From Brachypterus glaber (taxonomy: Eukaryota > Arthropoda > Insecta > Coleoptera > Kateretidae): DNA of 64,000 nucleotides. This document shows, piece by piece, positions 53,510 to 63,913 of the stretch. A program made the position numbers and the translations under genes. Below the pieces are notes generated by a model. That model was not told where the DNA came from and did no database searches. It was given only the letters and a program-made list of their open reading frames with translations. Where the stretch lies: contig OY294049.1 of assembly GCA_958510825.1 (NCBI GenBank), forward strand, positions 35,368,774 through 35,432,773, written 5' to 3'. Position 1 is the first letter of the stretch. Every line of letters begins with the position of its first letter.

Positions 53510-54860
53510 TTAATGCCATCCTCCTTTACCGTGACCGCCACCGCCACCACCATGATGCTTGGGAACGTGGTGATAGACGTGCTTGTAAACTGGAACATGG
53601 ACTGGATATGGCTTCTCTACGTGAACTGGATGATGCTTTTCTATCACGATTTTGTATGGCTTGTCTACGTATACTGGTACTAATTTTTCTACACTAATAG
53701 GTACCTTCTTTTCAATTTCTTGAGGTACTAACTTGTAGATTGGTACAGCAATTGGGTGAGGTACTGGAATATGTACGGGGTAGGGTTGAGGAACTGGCAC
53801 TTTAATTACTTGAGGTACTGGCACTCCCACGGGGTGAGGTACTGGCACACCGATTTTTTTAACCACTGGGATATGTACTGGCTCTGTGTGTTCAATTGTT
53901 TTTGTTGGGATATGGTGGTGTTCCGAACCCCCGTCTTGACCGTGGAAATCGTAACTTTGATGACCTTCATCGTGACCTCCCGTCAGGTCTACGTGATTGT
54001 AGCCTCCGTGTTCTAAACCTCCCTGGTGCCCCCCTAAGTCGTGATGCTCACCTCCAGATTCCTCTCCACCGCCTTCGTACGATCCTGCATATCCAGCATG
54101 TGTTCCTAAAGCGAATGTCAAGAGGATGGTAAGGCCCTAAAAAAAAAAAATGTTAACGTAAGTGGCCAAACAGCAAATAACTAACTAGGGGATATACTTT
54201 CTGGATATCCAGTATATCCAGTGGATATCCTGGATTAACAGTGGATATCTCATGGATATCCAAATGTCCGCCTATGTCCAGGATATCTACTGGATATCCA
54301 CATAGATAACCTCCCTAAAGTATATCCACTGAATATCCATTGGAGATCCATCATGGACTGGATGTTCAGTGGATATAGGGCTGTCTAATGGATATCTAAT
54401 AGTTATTATGTGCTGTGTGGGTGAAACACTTTGGCTCGATTTAACTGAAATTTGGATAGGCCATATTCCAGACCAAATAGAGTTGATTGTTAGGATTATA
54501 ATGTCATGTTTTTTTCAGCTTGACTCCTGTATGGTTACCGGCTTTTTGGAATGAAATAAAAAACAACCACAAACGATTTTAGAAGTTTAGAAGTTTCTTT
54601 AAATTAAAGTTTAATTTTCGCTTTCAAATAGGTCTTGGGAAAATATACTTTCACTAAGAGAAAAATAAATTAGAAAGAAAAAATAGAACAGTGGTTAATA
54701 AAAAATATACAATGGTCGCACTAGTAATCTCTACTGCACTAAATTCTTATCAAAAAACACTTGATGCACATTAATCAAGAAAATTATAACAGTTTGTTGC
54801 ACAAGAAGATACTTTCGATCCCGTTGTTCACTCTGTATGTGTACTTACAATGAATCTCAT
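53510..54860 (-). CDS. Secreted Pro/Val/His/Gly-rich cuticle-like protein, two exons
   Basis: Predicted as join(53510-54136, 54849-54860) on the minus strand, 212 residues. Exon 1 codes only MRFI and ends at a GTAAGTAC donor. Exon 2 follows a T12-AG acceptor and starts [14 protein letters not shown], so residues 1-18 form a clean signal peptide that appears only after splicing. Residues 19-85 are Gly/His-rich ([23 protein letters not shown]). Residues 90-197 are built of short Val-Pro repeats ([49 protein letters not shown]). The end is [15 protein letters not shown]. No Rebers-Riddiford chitin-binding consensus is present. The composition fits low-complexity insect cuticular proteins, somewhat like the Vajk type; that placement is a guess. 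A short signal-peptide exon is a usual layout for insect cuticle genes. It is probably secreted into cuticle. Confidence 0.85.
54137..54848 (-). other. Intron of the cuticle-like gene
   Basis: 712 bases on the minus strand, from donor GTAAGTAC (54848 downward) to acceptor T12-AG (ending 54137). Phase 0, after codon 4. Its 3' part holds palindromic-motif array 4. The open frames inside it are not genes. Confidence 0.8.
54165..54420. mobile_element. Palindromic-motif array 4 (TGGATATCCA words) in the intron
   Basis: GGATATC and TGGATATCCA, in perfect or one-off form, occur about eleven times between 54199 and 54395. The outer CAAACAGCAAATAACTA and, inverted, TAGTTATTATGTGCTGTGTG give weak terminal repeats. 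It lies about 30 bases from the splice acceptor of the cuticle-like gene. Confidence 0.6.
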
Positions 54861-54905
54861 GATGTAGTACTTAATTATCAAATGATCACGATGAAAGTAA
54901 AATGA

Positions 54906-54911
54906 AACTGA
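54906..54911 (-). promoter_or_regulatory. Initiator (TCAGTT) of the cuticle-like gene
   Basis: TCAGTT matches the arthropod initiator consensus TCAKTY, with the likely start A at 54909. It is about 31 bases from the middle of the TATA box and gives a 49-base 5' UTR before the ATG at 54860. Confidence 0.65.
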
Positions 54912-54935
54912 TGATAACATTTGCAGAGATGCAGT

Positions 54936-54943
54936 CTTTTATA
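54936..54943 (-). promoter_or_regulatory. TATA box of the cuticle-like gene
   Basis: TATAAAAG on the minus strand, at about -34 to -27 from the predicted initiator. The spacing and sequence are canonical. Confidence 0.75.
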
Positions 54944-54949
54944 CTTTAG

Positions 54950-55195
54950 GATAGGTGGGGTCCGAGACGTTTGAGTGAAAGGTTTTCTCTAATTTAGAGT
55001 AATATACTAACAATTCGAAAAAATGCCGTTGTTCTTCCGATACACAAAAAATGCCATGTATTAGATAACTGTCCTTAAATAAACGTTTTAAGATATACTT
55101 TTACTGATTTGTGAAAAGTATAACGTTTAGTATTAATGATATATTATTTTGCGAATTTTATACGGAAGACATAGTAACAGTTTTAATTCGTAGGT
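54950..55195. other. Upstream region of the cuticle-like gene
   Basis: No further regulatory motif can be supported. Confidence 0.3.
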
Positions 55196-55199
55196 TGAT

Positions 55200-55675
55200 A
55201 TAAATGGTAATTGACTGCCGTCTATTTAGATTAGAAAAAGAGATAGGTTCTACAGAAAGAGATAAAAGTATAATTATTATTGTTTTAAAATAAAATTATG
55301 CATATTTTAGGTAAAAATAACATTTTAGATTATATTTTAAATTACATTAAGGTAAGATATTTGTTTTTTTTAAGTAAAAAACAATTTTTTTTATTTTTAC
55401 ACAGCTATGTGTACAGTACGTCTAAAGTTTCCTAGGGAACTTATGACCTACTCCTTAATTTGACAGTCATTGATAATAAATACCCCGATTTTGTACTTGT
55501 TTTTGTGTTTAATAAGCTGTTTTATGTATTCTTTAATAATTTTGCATATAATGCACATTTTTTGTTGCACTGTGATAAATTCCAAATATAATATTATTAG
55601 GGAATTTTCTTTTTTGGTTGGTATTGAAGACCTAAATTTATGTTGCCTAACGTATTGGACTGCTGTCCATTCATA
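55200..55675 (+). repeat. GGTTGGTATTGAAGACC family, long copy 1
   Basis: About 475 bases closely match 61390-61878: TCTACAGAAAGAGATAAAAG, TTGTTTTAAAATAAAATTAT, TTTCCTAGGGAACTTATGAC, TAATTTGACAGTCATTGATA, and the end GGACTGCTGTCCATT. It is non-coding. Confidence 0.8.
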
Positions 55676-55738
55676 AGGTTTTTAAAGCATATGAAGTTTT
55701 TTCTATTGGTAATTTCACATTAATTTACTTACAAATAA

Positions 55739-56685
55739 CTAGGGTTTCAGTGAACTTACCGGACACAAAAAATAACGCCAATCTTGTACTAATTTTTCAC
55801 TGTAATGCTAAAACTAACAATTATAAATAATTCTGAATGCGGAAAATGTTGTTTTTTATCTAGAACAAATTTATATTTAAAAATAACTGTTTATTTTACA
55901 AAGAATAATGACAGATTACATGTTTCTAACTTCGTGCATGTATGTTTCTAACTTCGTGTATGTTTGTAAAAAAATGCAGCGTTGTCAGATGTAAGTATTA
56001 GATATTAGCGGTGTGGGTATTACGGCCGAAGATCATACGGCCGAAAGCGAGGTTTGTAGTAACAGCACTGATTTCAGTGGCTCTCTTACTATTCTCTGAA
56101 AATTAATAAATATAATAAAATAATTGTTGTAATTTTTATAATAAAAAATTGTTAAAATACTCACGAATTTCTGGTTAGTGTTTTTTTTAATGGGTGTGTT
56201 GGTTTACGTTAAAAATGGTTTGGTTTGGTAGTTTGCTGGTTTGGTTTTTTTTTTTAATAGGAGGCGTTGGTTAACGTTAACAATGGTTTGGTTTGGTAGT
56301 TTGCTGGTTTGGTGTTTTTTTTTTAATGGGAGGCGTTGGTTTACATTTGTGTTTTTTTTTATAGTAAAATTATAGTTTTTGATTGCTTTTTGTACATTTT
56401 TAATATTAACCTCAGAAAAAAACGTTTTCAATATATGCACAATCTGACAACGCTGTTTATTTATCATAGCAGGGTCCTAAATTGAAGTAGAGAAGCAGAA
56501 GAAGAAGAGAAATGTACTTAAAAATGCACAAAATTCGGACTTTTTTAAATTAATTTCTCGCTAATTTGTGAGTAACCGCATTTTTTTTTTTGCAAAAATA
56601 CTATTTAAGGTAAGTACTTTTTTTTGGTTTAAAAAAAAATTGAGAATTCGTGTGTCCGGTAAGTTCACCGGCCCCATAACTAGGC
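55739..56685. mobile_element. Inverted-repeat element, GTGAACTTACCGGACACA ends, with minisatellite
   Basis: CAGTGAACTTACCGGACACA at 55748 and, inverted, TGTGTCCGGTAAGTTCACCG at 56653 enclose about 950 bp, including the 67-bp minisatellite at 56180-56345. Outer words ACTAG also pair. There is no coding frame. Confidence 0.6.
56180..56345 (+). repeat. Minisatellite, about 67-bp unit, 2.3 copies
   Basis: Same unit as 1950-2172 (AATGGTTTGGTTTGGTAG, TTTGCTGGTTTGGT, GGAGGCGTTGGTT). Unit starts at 56190, 56257 and 56326 give a period of 67-69. The left flank GTTAAAATACTCACGAATTT is also shared. Confidence 0.9.
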
Positions 56686-56689
56686 CTAT

Positions 56690-56990
56690 AAGGTATAAGT
56701 TATATTTAAAAAAAATCTGCTGCAGCATAGGAAAATGGATCTCATTCAGATAGCTCTCCCAAGTTTTAAATAATTTTCAGTTAGTCTAATAATTATTTAC
56801 TTCTGATATCTATAATTTATTACATTGTATAATATTTAATGTATACTCATTTAACGCTGTACGTAATCTCTTAATTATTATTTAATTAATATGTGAATTT
56901 TTATTAGCCTTATTAATAATCCTCATAAAGTGCCACCTTGTTACTTTTAGAATAAATACGCTTCAGCTTTAATAATAGTTATTATTCTAT
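56690..56990. other. AT-rich intergenic DNA
   Basis: Nothing recognised. Confidence 0.35.
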
Positions 56991-57292
56991 TATAGTCCAG
57001 TCAAATAATACATGTAAATTGCAATAAATGTGCACGGTCTGATATTTTAAAGGTTAGTACTGGATGGTACTGTTAGTTTTACCAGGGATTTTCGTAAGGG
57101 GTGTCCGCTATCTTGAATTTTAGGGGTGAGTGCGGTTATCTCGCTAAATATGTATCTTACGATAAAAATGCATATAGCCAATTTTGTTAGGGAGGAAATT
57201 TCCAACAATTTTTTGTTTGGATGTTTTTTTTTTTAATATATTCCCGGGAAAAAAAGGTTTATATATTTGAGATATGATCGGATCTCTGTATA

Positions 57293-57958
57293 GCAAAAGC
57301 CAGAAACCCCCAGCGCATCCATATCGCCCTCCAGCGCCAAATGGATGCCCTAATCAAATGGTTCTCCAAATGGAAAATTAAAGTAAACGCCAATAAAACC
57401 AAAGGCATCCTAATCTCTAGGATTAGAAGAGGCCCACCCCAACCCATTCAGATAAATGGCCAACCCATTAACTGGGAAAACCATGCCAAATACCTCGGCA
57501 TTACAATCTCCAAAAACTTGACGTGGGATCAGCACGTCAAAAACACCCTCCAAATAGCAAATTGCCGCCTCTCCAAACTCTACCCCTTAATAGGCAGAAA
57601 GAGTCCCCTATCCATTAAAAACAAACTTCTTCTTTACAACCAAACCCTAAAGCCGGTACTTCTTTACGGAGCCCCAGCCTGGAATAAAATCACCCTTAAC
57701 AAAGCGCTCTCAGAAAAACTTCAGGCCTTCCAAAACAAGGCACTCAGAATATGCCTCGATGCCCCCTGGTTCATGAGGAACAACCAGATACACAGAGATC
57801 TCGAAATGCCCCTCCTAAAAACGGAAATCATCCGCTACAGCACGTCTTTTATACAAGACAATTTAGATCACCCAAACCCCCTCATTTCAAACTTTCTAGA
57901 TTACGATCATGAAATACACAACACCCACAAAAAGATCAAAAACGTCCTCAACCAGTAA
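57293..57958 (+). pseudogene. Jockey-type reverse transcriptase, C-terminal part
   Basis: The open frame enters at the truncation point without a start (AKARNPQRIHIALQRQMDAL) and gives about 221 residues. Recognisable words are WFSKWKIKVNANKTKGIL, KYLGITISKNLTWDQHV, KNKLLLYNQTLKPVLLYGAP, LQAFQNKALRICLDAPWFMR, and NNQIHRDLEMPLLK. These belong to the palm end, thumb and C-terminal region of Jockey-clade LINE reverse transcriptases. The catalytic YADD and the endonuclease lie upstream of the truncation and are absent. The frame is uninterrupted, so the insertion is fairly young. The methionine at 57341 is internal. Confidence 0.9.
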
Positions 57959-58272
57959 CGGTACCCACTAATACAGGACAGATGCATTCCCAGCATCAGT
58001 GAGATAGTCTCACTCCTCCCGCACATCCCTCCTCTCCCTATCCCATCCCTCCCCATCCCCCTCCCACCCACTCCACAGCGCCAAATTATGACAGATGCAA
58101 CTCGCATCAGTGAGCAGAGACTCACTCCCCCCAAATTATGACAGATGCAACTCGCATCAGTGAGCATAGACTCACTGCCCCAACTTTCAATTCAGATTAA
58201 ATATTTTTTTAGATAAATGAGCCATAGGCTGCGCCTGTCTCTTAAAGACCCAAACAAACTATTGATGATGAT
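57293..58272 (+). mobile_element. 5'-truncated Jockey-type LINE with 12-bp target duplication
   Basis: GATCTCTGTATA occurs just before (57281-57292) and just after (58273-58284) the element, a clear target-site duplication. The element starts abruptly inside the reverse transcriptase frame, continues to the normal stop at 57958, has a 300-base 3' UTR and ends in a short (GAT)n tail. The 3' UTR holds two near-identical roughly 49-base units (TTATGACAGATGCAACTCGC, ATCAGTGAGCA). Confidence 0.9.
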
Positions 58273-59349
58273 GATCTCTGTATATCCAAATTTCATGTCC
58301 AAGAATATATCAAGAGATCCAATCATATATGCTTATATATAAGCAGTTATATATCAAGAGATCCAATCATATCTCAGTTGTATAAATAGATTATATCTGC
58401 TTATATATAAGCATATCTGCTCATATATGGCGAGATATGATTGGATCTCTTGATATATAACTGCTTATATATAAGCATAACTGCTCATATATGAAGAGAT
58501 ATGATCGGATCTCTTGATATATGCATATATTTTTATATCTAATCACTTGTACAAATAGATTATATCTGCTTATATATAAGCATATCTGCTCATATATGAC
58601 GAGATATGATTGGATCTCTTGATATATAACTGCTTATATATAAGCATATAAGATTGGACCTCTTGATATATTCTTGGACATAAAATTTGGATATACAGAG
58701 ATCCAATCATATCTCAAATATATAAACCTTTTTTCTCGGGTTAATAAGAATTGAGTTATAATATTTAAAAATGGCCATGTTGGGGATGAAATTGTTTTTT
58801 TCGATTTTTCAGCCAAATTGTTCATTGGAGGATAAAAGTAGTTATGTGCAAACTTGTAGCTCTTTAAATTCTCTATAAGTTTATATATTACGAATTTTCA
58901 AGTTTTTTTAATAAAGTTACAGAGGTGAGTTGCACCCTCTATAACCGTACCGAAATACCTATAAAGATTCATAATATAAGAAACTTATAGAGAATTTCAT
59001 GAGCTACATGTTTGCACATAAACTTTTATCCTCCGATGAATCATTTGGCTGAAAAATCGAAAAAACCGATTGTACCTCCAACATGGCTATTTTTGAATAT
59101 AACTCAATTATTATAATGAAAAAAGGATTTTTACAACATTGGTTATATGAATTTTTATCCTAAGATGCATATTTAGCGAGATAACCGCACTCGTCCCTAA
59201 AATCCAGGAAAGCGGAAACCCCTTACCCAAATCACCCAGTGAAAACTAACAGTAGAGTCCTGTTACCATCCACTACTACCCTTTAAAATATCAGCCCGTG
59301 TATATTTATTGCAATTTTAACATAGGAATTCTCTTTATTTGACAGGAAT

Positions 59350-60410
59350 AATTTATTCATTTTCAATGAATTCTATATACCTCGGCAAGAAGTTGTCTTG
59401 TTTGTCAATACAGTCGGGTAGGTACCTTTACTTTTCATTACATTTGTATTTTTGACAACAGATTTGAGGTTAGGATTCAAAGTCAACAGTTTCAATATGA
59501 ATCAACCAATCGACTATTTTACTTTTCGACCTGGGCTAGAAAATTAAACTTTTCTTACAGGTTTATCATACAAAAAGTGGCCTGTTTAGATACAATGCAA
59601 TAAAAAATTACTTATGCAATAATCAATTTTTTTATTATTTATGTATTATACATAAATAATAGTAGGAACTGAATACCGAAAGGTTAGAAGTGACTATCCT
59701 TTTATCCTTTCTATAATAAAAATAAAAATCAATGCGAATTACGTTCTCTCTATATTTATAATTTGAGTCCACGCCCAAAATGCCCCCCAGCAACCGATCA
59801 AATAACCTTAGTTTTTGGTAAATTTATAGCTGAATTAAAAAAAAATACTGCTGCCTAAAAAATAATACTTTTGCCTTACAGGCATAGGTTTATTGAAATC
59901 AAAAACGAAAAAAATAAAAAAATAACAAAAAAAATTTAAAAAAAGTTACTCCACCCCCGAGTAAATATTTTTAGATGTTTTCAATATTTGCGTCAAAATT
60001 GGTATACCTATTAAAGGGGTTTTTAGGGTCGACGAAACTAAATCTGATAATACGAACTTTTTTACTCCATTCCGGGTGGGGGTGATTGGAGAAAAAAAAA
60101 GAGGTGTTTAACTAAAAATTCCCATAACAGCTCTACAAGTAAAACGCACTAAGTCGGTGCCTTTTTTCAAATTTAGTTGAATTAAACTTTTCAATTTTTT
60201 ATTTAACTGTAAATGGGACATTATTTTGTTCAAACAGGTTCTGGCGATTTGCGGTAGTTTTTTTCCAAAACCAATTATTACAAAAATTAAAAACAAAAAT
60301 GAAAGTTAAATTTGTCAATATCTTAAAACAATGTTTTTTGACTTAGTGCTCTTTACTTGTAAGCCGACGATATGTACTTGAATATGCATTATGGATTTCA
60401 AGTAAATATA
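59350..60410. other. AT-rich intergenic DNA
   Basis: No supported gene or repeat family was recognised. Confidence 0.35.
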
Positions 60411-60413
60411 ATA

Positions 60414-61126
60414 CAGTGCGGTCCAAAAGTCACCCCCTTTTAACTTTTGAACGAGTTGAGATATCAACTTCAAATTTAGAACTCTTAAATAAGACAACTT
60501 AAACTATCTTTAAGCATATATTTGATATTTTCAGCTCTTAAAATGTGGGCAGGGGGGCATGGGGGACATTTTTTTTAATAGAAAGAGGGGTCGTGTGATA
60601 CATCATTTTAAAGCTTATAAAATTCTCTATTTAAACTAACATTTTTAAATTTTTAAAAAATATTTTTTAAGGTTTTGATTTTTCAATTTTTTTGTGCTAA
60701 AACATTCGATTTTTTAAGTTTTTTTTATAAATTTTTATTTATGTCAACTAAAATTAGTTTAAAAGTATAATTAACATTTTTGATGAAATTAGGCATTTTT
60801 AAAAAATTATTTGTTTTTTTTAGAGGAATTTTGACATTAATACCCATTTTCAACCTTATTTTAAACTTATTTTTTTTTTTAATTTAAAAATATGGAGTTA
60901 AATGGAGAATTTTATAAGCTTTATAATGATGTATTACACGACCCCCCTTTCCATTTAAAAAAATGTGCCCCCATGCCCCCACATTTTGTCCACATTTTAA
61001 GAGCTGAAAGTATTAAATATATGCTAAATGATAGTTTAAGTTGTCTTATTTAAAAGTTCCAAATTTGAAGTCGATATCTCAACTGATTCAAAAGTTAAGA
61101 GGAGGGGTGACTTTTGGACCGCTCTG
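60414..61126. mobile_element. Fold-back element, CAGWGCGGTCC family, copy 3
   Basis: This 713-bp copy is TA-flanked (60412-60413 and 61127-61128). The ends are CAGTGCGGTCCAAAAGTCAC and GTGACTTTTGGACCGCTCTG. It is more diverged from copies 1 and 2 than they are from each other, with an interior partly inverted relative to them. Confidence 0.85.
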
Positions 61127-61129
61127 TAT

Positions 61130-61388
61130 GAATTTATTATTTCTTAAAGCATATAATATCTAGTTAATGCAAAAAGAAAATTTATATTGTTTTAATCAAT
61201 TTCTTTAATCAATTAACCTTTTTATTATAATTAAATTGGATAAATATTTTAATTTTTTGGAATGTCCGGATTTCTTGTTTAAATTGATCAACTTTTACCA
61301 GTTAAACCATGCAATATAAGAAGACAATTAATTGTATCAAAGTTAAATAACATGTGAATATATTTTATGATAAATTTCACAAATCTTA
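61130..61388. other. AT-rich intergenic DNA
   Basis: Nothing recognised. Confidence 0.35.
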
Positions 61389-61389
61389 G

Positions 61390-61878
61390 ATATGAACACA
61401 ATGGACTGCCATCTATTTAGATTATATAAAGAGAGAAGTTCTACAGAAAGAGATAAAAGTATAATTATTATTGTTTTAAAATAAAATTATGCATATTTTA
61501 GGTAAAAATAACATTTTAGTTTATATTTTAAATTATATTAAGATAAGATATTTGTTTTTTTTTTAAGTAAAAAGCTGTTTTTTTTTTAATTTTTACACAG
61601 CTAGGTGTGTAGGTCTAAAGTTTCCTAGGGAACTTATGACCTACTCCTTAATTTGACAGTCATTGATAATAAATACCCCGTTGTGTGTAAAGATTTTGTA
61701 CTTGTTTTTGTGTTTAATAAGCTGTTTTTGTATTCTTTAACAATTTTGCATATAATCTACATTTTTTGTTGAACTGTGATAAAATCCAAATATAATATTA
61801 TTAGGGAATTTTCTTTCTCGGTTGGTATTGAAGACCTAAATTTATGTTGCCTAACGTATTGGACTGCTGCCCATTTTT
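61390..61878 (+). repeat. GGTTGGTATTGAAGACC family, long copy 2
   Basis: This is the second long copy of the repeat at 55200-55675, with the same right end (GGACTGCTGCCCATT). Differences are mainly in T-run lengths and a short insertion GTTGTGTGTAAAG-like at about 61680. Confidence 0.8.
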
Positions 61879-61879
61879 T

Positions 61880-62190
61880 TTTTTGATTTTTAAATAATAA
61901 ATAATTAAAATTTCAAAAGAAAATATCTTTAAAAAAAAAATAAATTAAAAAATGCCTGCTTTTTTAGAAGCCAAAAATATTAAATCAATATAGTTTATGT
62001 TAATTTTTTATAATAATGCCGACAAAACCTATTCATTAATAATAATTATAGTAATAATTATTAGTATACTTAGTACTAATTATACTTAACATGAAACATT
62101 TTACAGTAACAGTAGCGGTAATACAAATTTAAATGATGGCGAACTTGGATGTTGACATCAAATTTTAGTCTCACTTTCAATTTTTGTGTG
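61880..62190. other. AT-rich intergenic DNA
   Basis: Nothing recognised. Confidence 0.35.
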
Positions 62191-62196
62191 GTATTA

Positions 62197-63099
62197 GTCC
62201 AGTCAAATAATAAATGTAAAATGCAATAAATGTACACTGGCTGATATTTTATAGGGAACAAATAACAGAACACTCCTGTTAGTTTTTCACCGGGTGATTT
62301 CCGTAAAGGGTGTCCGCTATCTTGAATTTTAGGGGTGAGTAGCTTAAAATGCAACTTACGATAAAAATGCATTTAACCAATTTTGTTTAGGGGGAAATTT
62401 CCAACAATTTTTGTTTGGATCATTTTTTTAATATGTTAATAACAATCGAGTTAATTCAAAAATAGCCATGTTGGAGGTGAAATTGTTTTTTCCATTTTCC
62501 AGCCAAATTATGCATCGGAGGATAAATATGGTTCTGGGCAAACTTGTAGCTCTTGAATTTTTCTATAAGTTTCAAATATTATAAATTTTCATTAAGTACT
62601 TTGGTACGGTTACAGAGGGCGTAACTTGGCTTTCAGCGCCCACTGTAACAGTAACAAAATACTTATGAAAATGGCTCGGAAAATGCATAATATATAAAAC
62701 TTATGGAGAATTTCAAGAGCTACAAGTGTGCTCATAACCACTTTTATCCTCTGATGAATAATTTCGCTGAAAAATCGAAAAAAACAATTTCCCTCTCAAC
62801 AAAGCCATTTTTGAATATTTTTAACTCTATTGTTATATTAAAATAATAATCCAAACAAAAATTGTTGTAAGTTTTCTCCTTAACAAAATTGGTTATACGT
62901 ATTTTTATCGGAAGATGCATATTTAGCGAGATAAATGCACTCACCCCTAAAATTCAAGATGGTGGACACTCCTTACGCAAATCACCCGGTGAAAAACTAA
63001 CAGGAGTGTTCTGTTACTATCCACTACTACCCTTTAAAATATCAACCCGTGTACATTTATTGCAATTTAACATAGGAATTTCTCGTTATTTGACTGGAC
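62197..63099. mobile_element. GTCCAGTCAAATAA fold-back element, copy 2, uninterrupted
   Basis: This 903-bp element has TA at 62195-62196 and 63100-63101. The ends are GTCCAGTCAAATAATAAATG and, inverted, TTATTTGACTGGAC. The arms are inverted copies over most of their length (GGGTGTCCGCTATCTTGAAT, CAATTTTTGTTTGGAT, GCTCTTGAATTTTTCTATAA and partners). It is non-coding; the frames across its ends are artefacts. It shows the structure of the copy at 56995-59348 before nested insertion. Confidence 0.85.
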
Positions 63100-63229
63100 T
63101 ATACTATATGGTTTGTGAACTCTCAAAAGTGTAAGGTATTGTTAAACAAGCCGTGAAAATATGTAATGCTACGCATTCCATTATATACTATTCACAGTAA
63201 ATGGTATATTTTATCAACCCAAATAAAAA

Positions 63230-63710
63230 AAAATAAAAAAAATAAAAAAAAAATTCAGAAATGAATTTAATTAAAAAAAATTAACATTTTTTTAAAGATC
63301 TTTTTTGAAAAACGAAAAAAAAATGATTTTTTTTAACTATAGGTTTTTTATTTTTTAAAAAAGCTTAACCCCCCATAACTTTTTTGTTTTTGGGAAAAAT
63401 ATTTTCAAAAATAATAGGGATCTTCCACTCATAGAATTTGTTTTTTCCTAATTTCCTAATCCTAATTTTCCTAAAAAAAAGTCGATCGAATAAGTCGTTC
63501 TTGAGTATAGTCTTGGCAAAAAACGTGATACCGGACAGACAGACAGACGGACATTTCCAAAATTTCTTATTTTTTCATGAAACACATTTGTATCCAAGAA
63601 TTTTTTGTCTAGGACGTATTTTGGCGGTTTTGGGAAATTCTAAACTACCGTATAATACTATTCTAGCGCTTGCGCTGCAGCGCGCTGTGAATAGTTTAAT
63701 AATGAAATAC
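63230..63710 (-). repeat. Dispersed repeat with TTCACAGCGC start, copy 3
   Basis: Inverted relative to 9577-9960. Minus-strand order: CTATTCACAGCGCGCTGCAG, AGTTTAGAATTTCCCAAAAC, CGTCCTAGACAAAAAATTCT, GTCCGTCTGTCTGTCTGTCC, then AAAAAGTTATGGGGGGTTAA. The 109-codon frame at 63438-63767 runs through it and is not a gene. Confidence 0.7.
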
Positions 63711-63714
63711 TACT

Positions 63715-63910
63715 TTCTCTCTCTTTTCTTCCTATACTTTGTTTATAACCATGTTCATCTAGTATAGTGCCCTCCTAAGAAAGAAGGTCATAATATTATC
63801 TGCATTTTTGTCGACTTTTTTTTGTTATGAACTTCGGCAATTTCACAGATAAAACAATATTTCTAAATAAATAAATCTCTTAATATGTAATATACGACTT
63901 TTTTTCCGTA
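63715..63910. other. Intergenic DNA
   Basis: Nothing recognised. Confidence 0.3.
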
Positions 63911-63913
63911 GCA

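Larger units (their letters stand above)
57243..58740. mobile_element. Palindromic-motif array 5 (GCTTATATATAAGC and GAGATATGATTGGATCTC)
   Basis: The ends are CCCGGGAAAAAAAGGTTTAT and, inverted, ATAAACCTTTTTTCTCGGG. Five exact GCTTATATATAAGC palindromes lie at 58331, 58399, 58463, 58568 and 58632. The 18-base word GAGATATGATTGGATCTC or its complement, with a T/C change in two copies, is seen at 57269, 58358, 58432, 58496, 58601 and 58698. A LINE (57293-58272) splits the array. No coding potential. Confidence 0.75.
56995..59348. mobile_element. GTCCAGTCAAATAA fold-back element, copy 1, with nested insertions
   Basis: The left arm 56995-57240 and right arm about 58740-59348 match, end to end, the uninterrupted copy at 62197-63099. 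Terminal GTCCAGTCAAATAA is preceded by TA at 56993-56994; the right terminus has decayed (TTATTTGACAGGAATA). Both arms carry GGTGTCCGCTATCTTG-like and CTTACGATAAAAATGCAT-like words inverted to one another. A palindromic-motif array and a LINE are nested in the centre. Confidence 0.8.

Noticed and set aside
53756..54132. Plus-strand frames across the cuticle-like gene
   Set aside because: They are antisense shadows of exon 2.
62889..63134. 81-residue frame similar to the minus frame at 62076-62372
   Set aside because: The similarity comes from the two inverted arms of the fold-back element being translated in mirrored frames.
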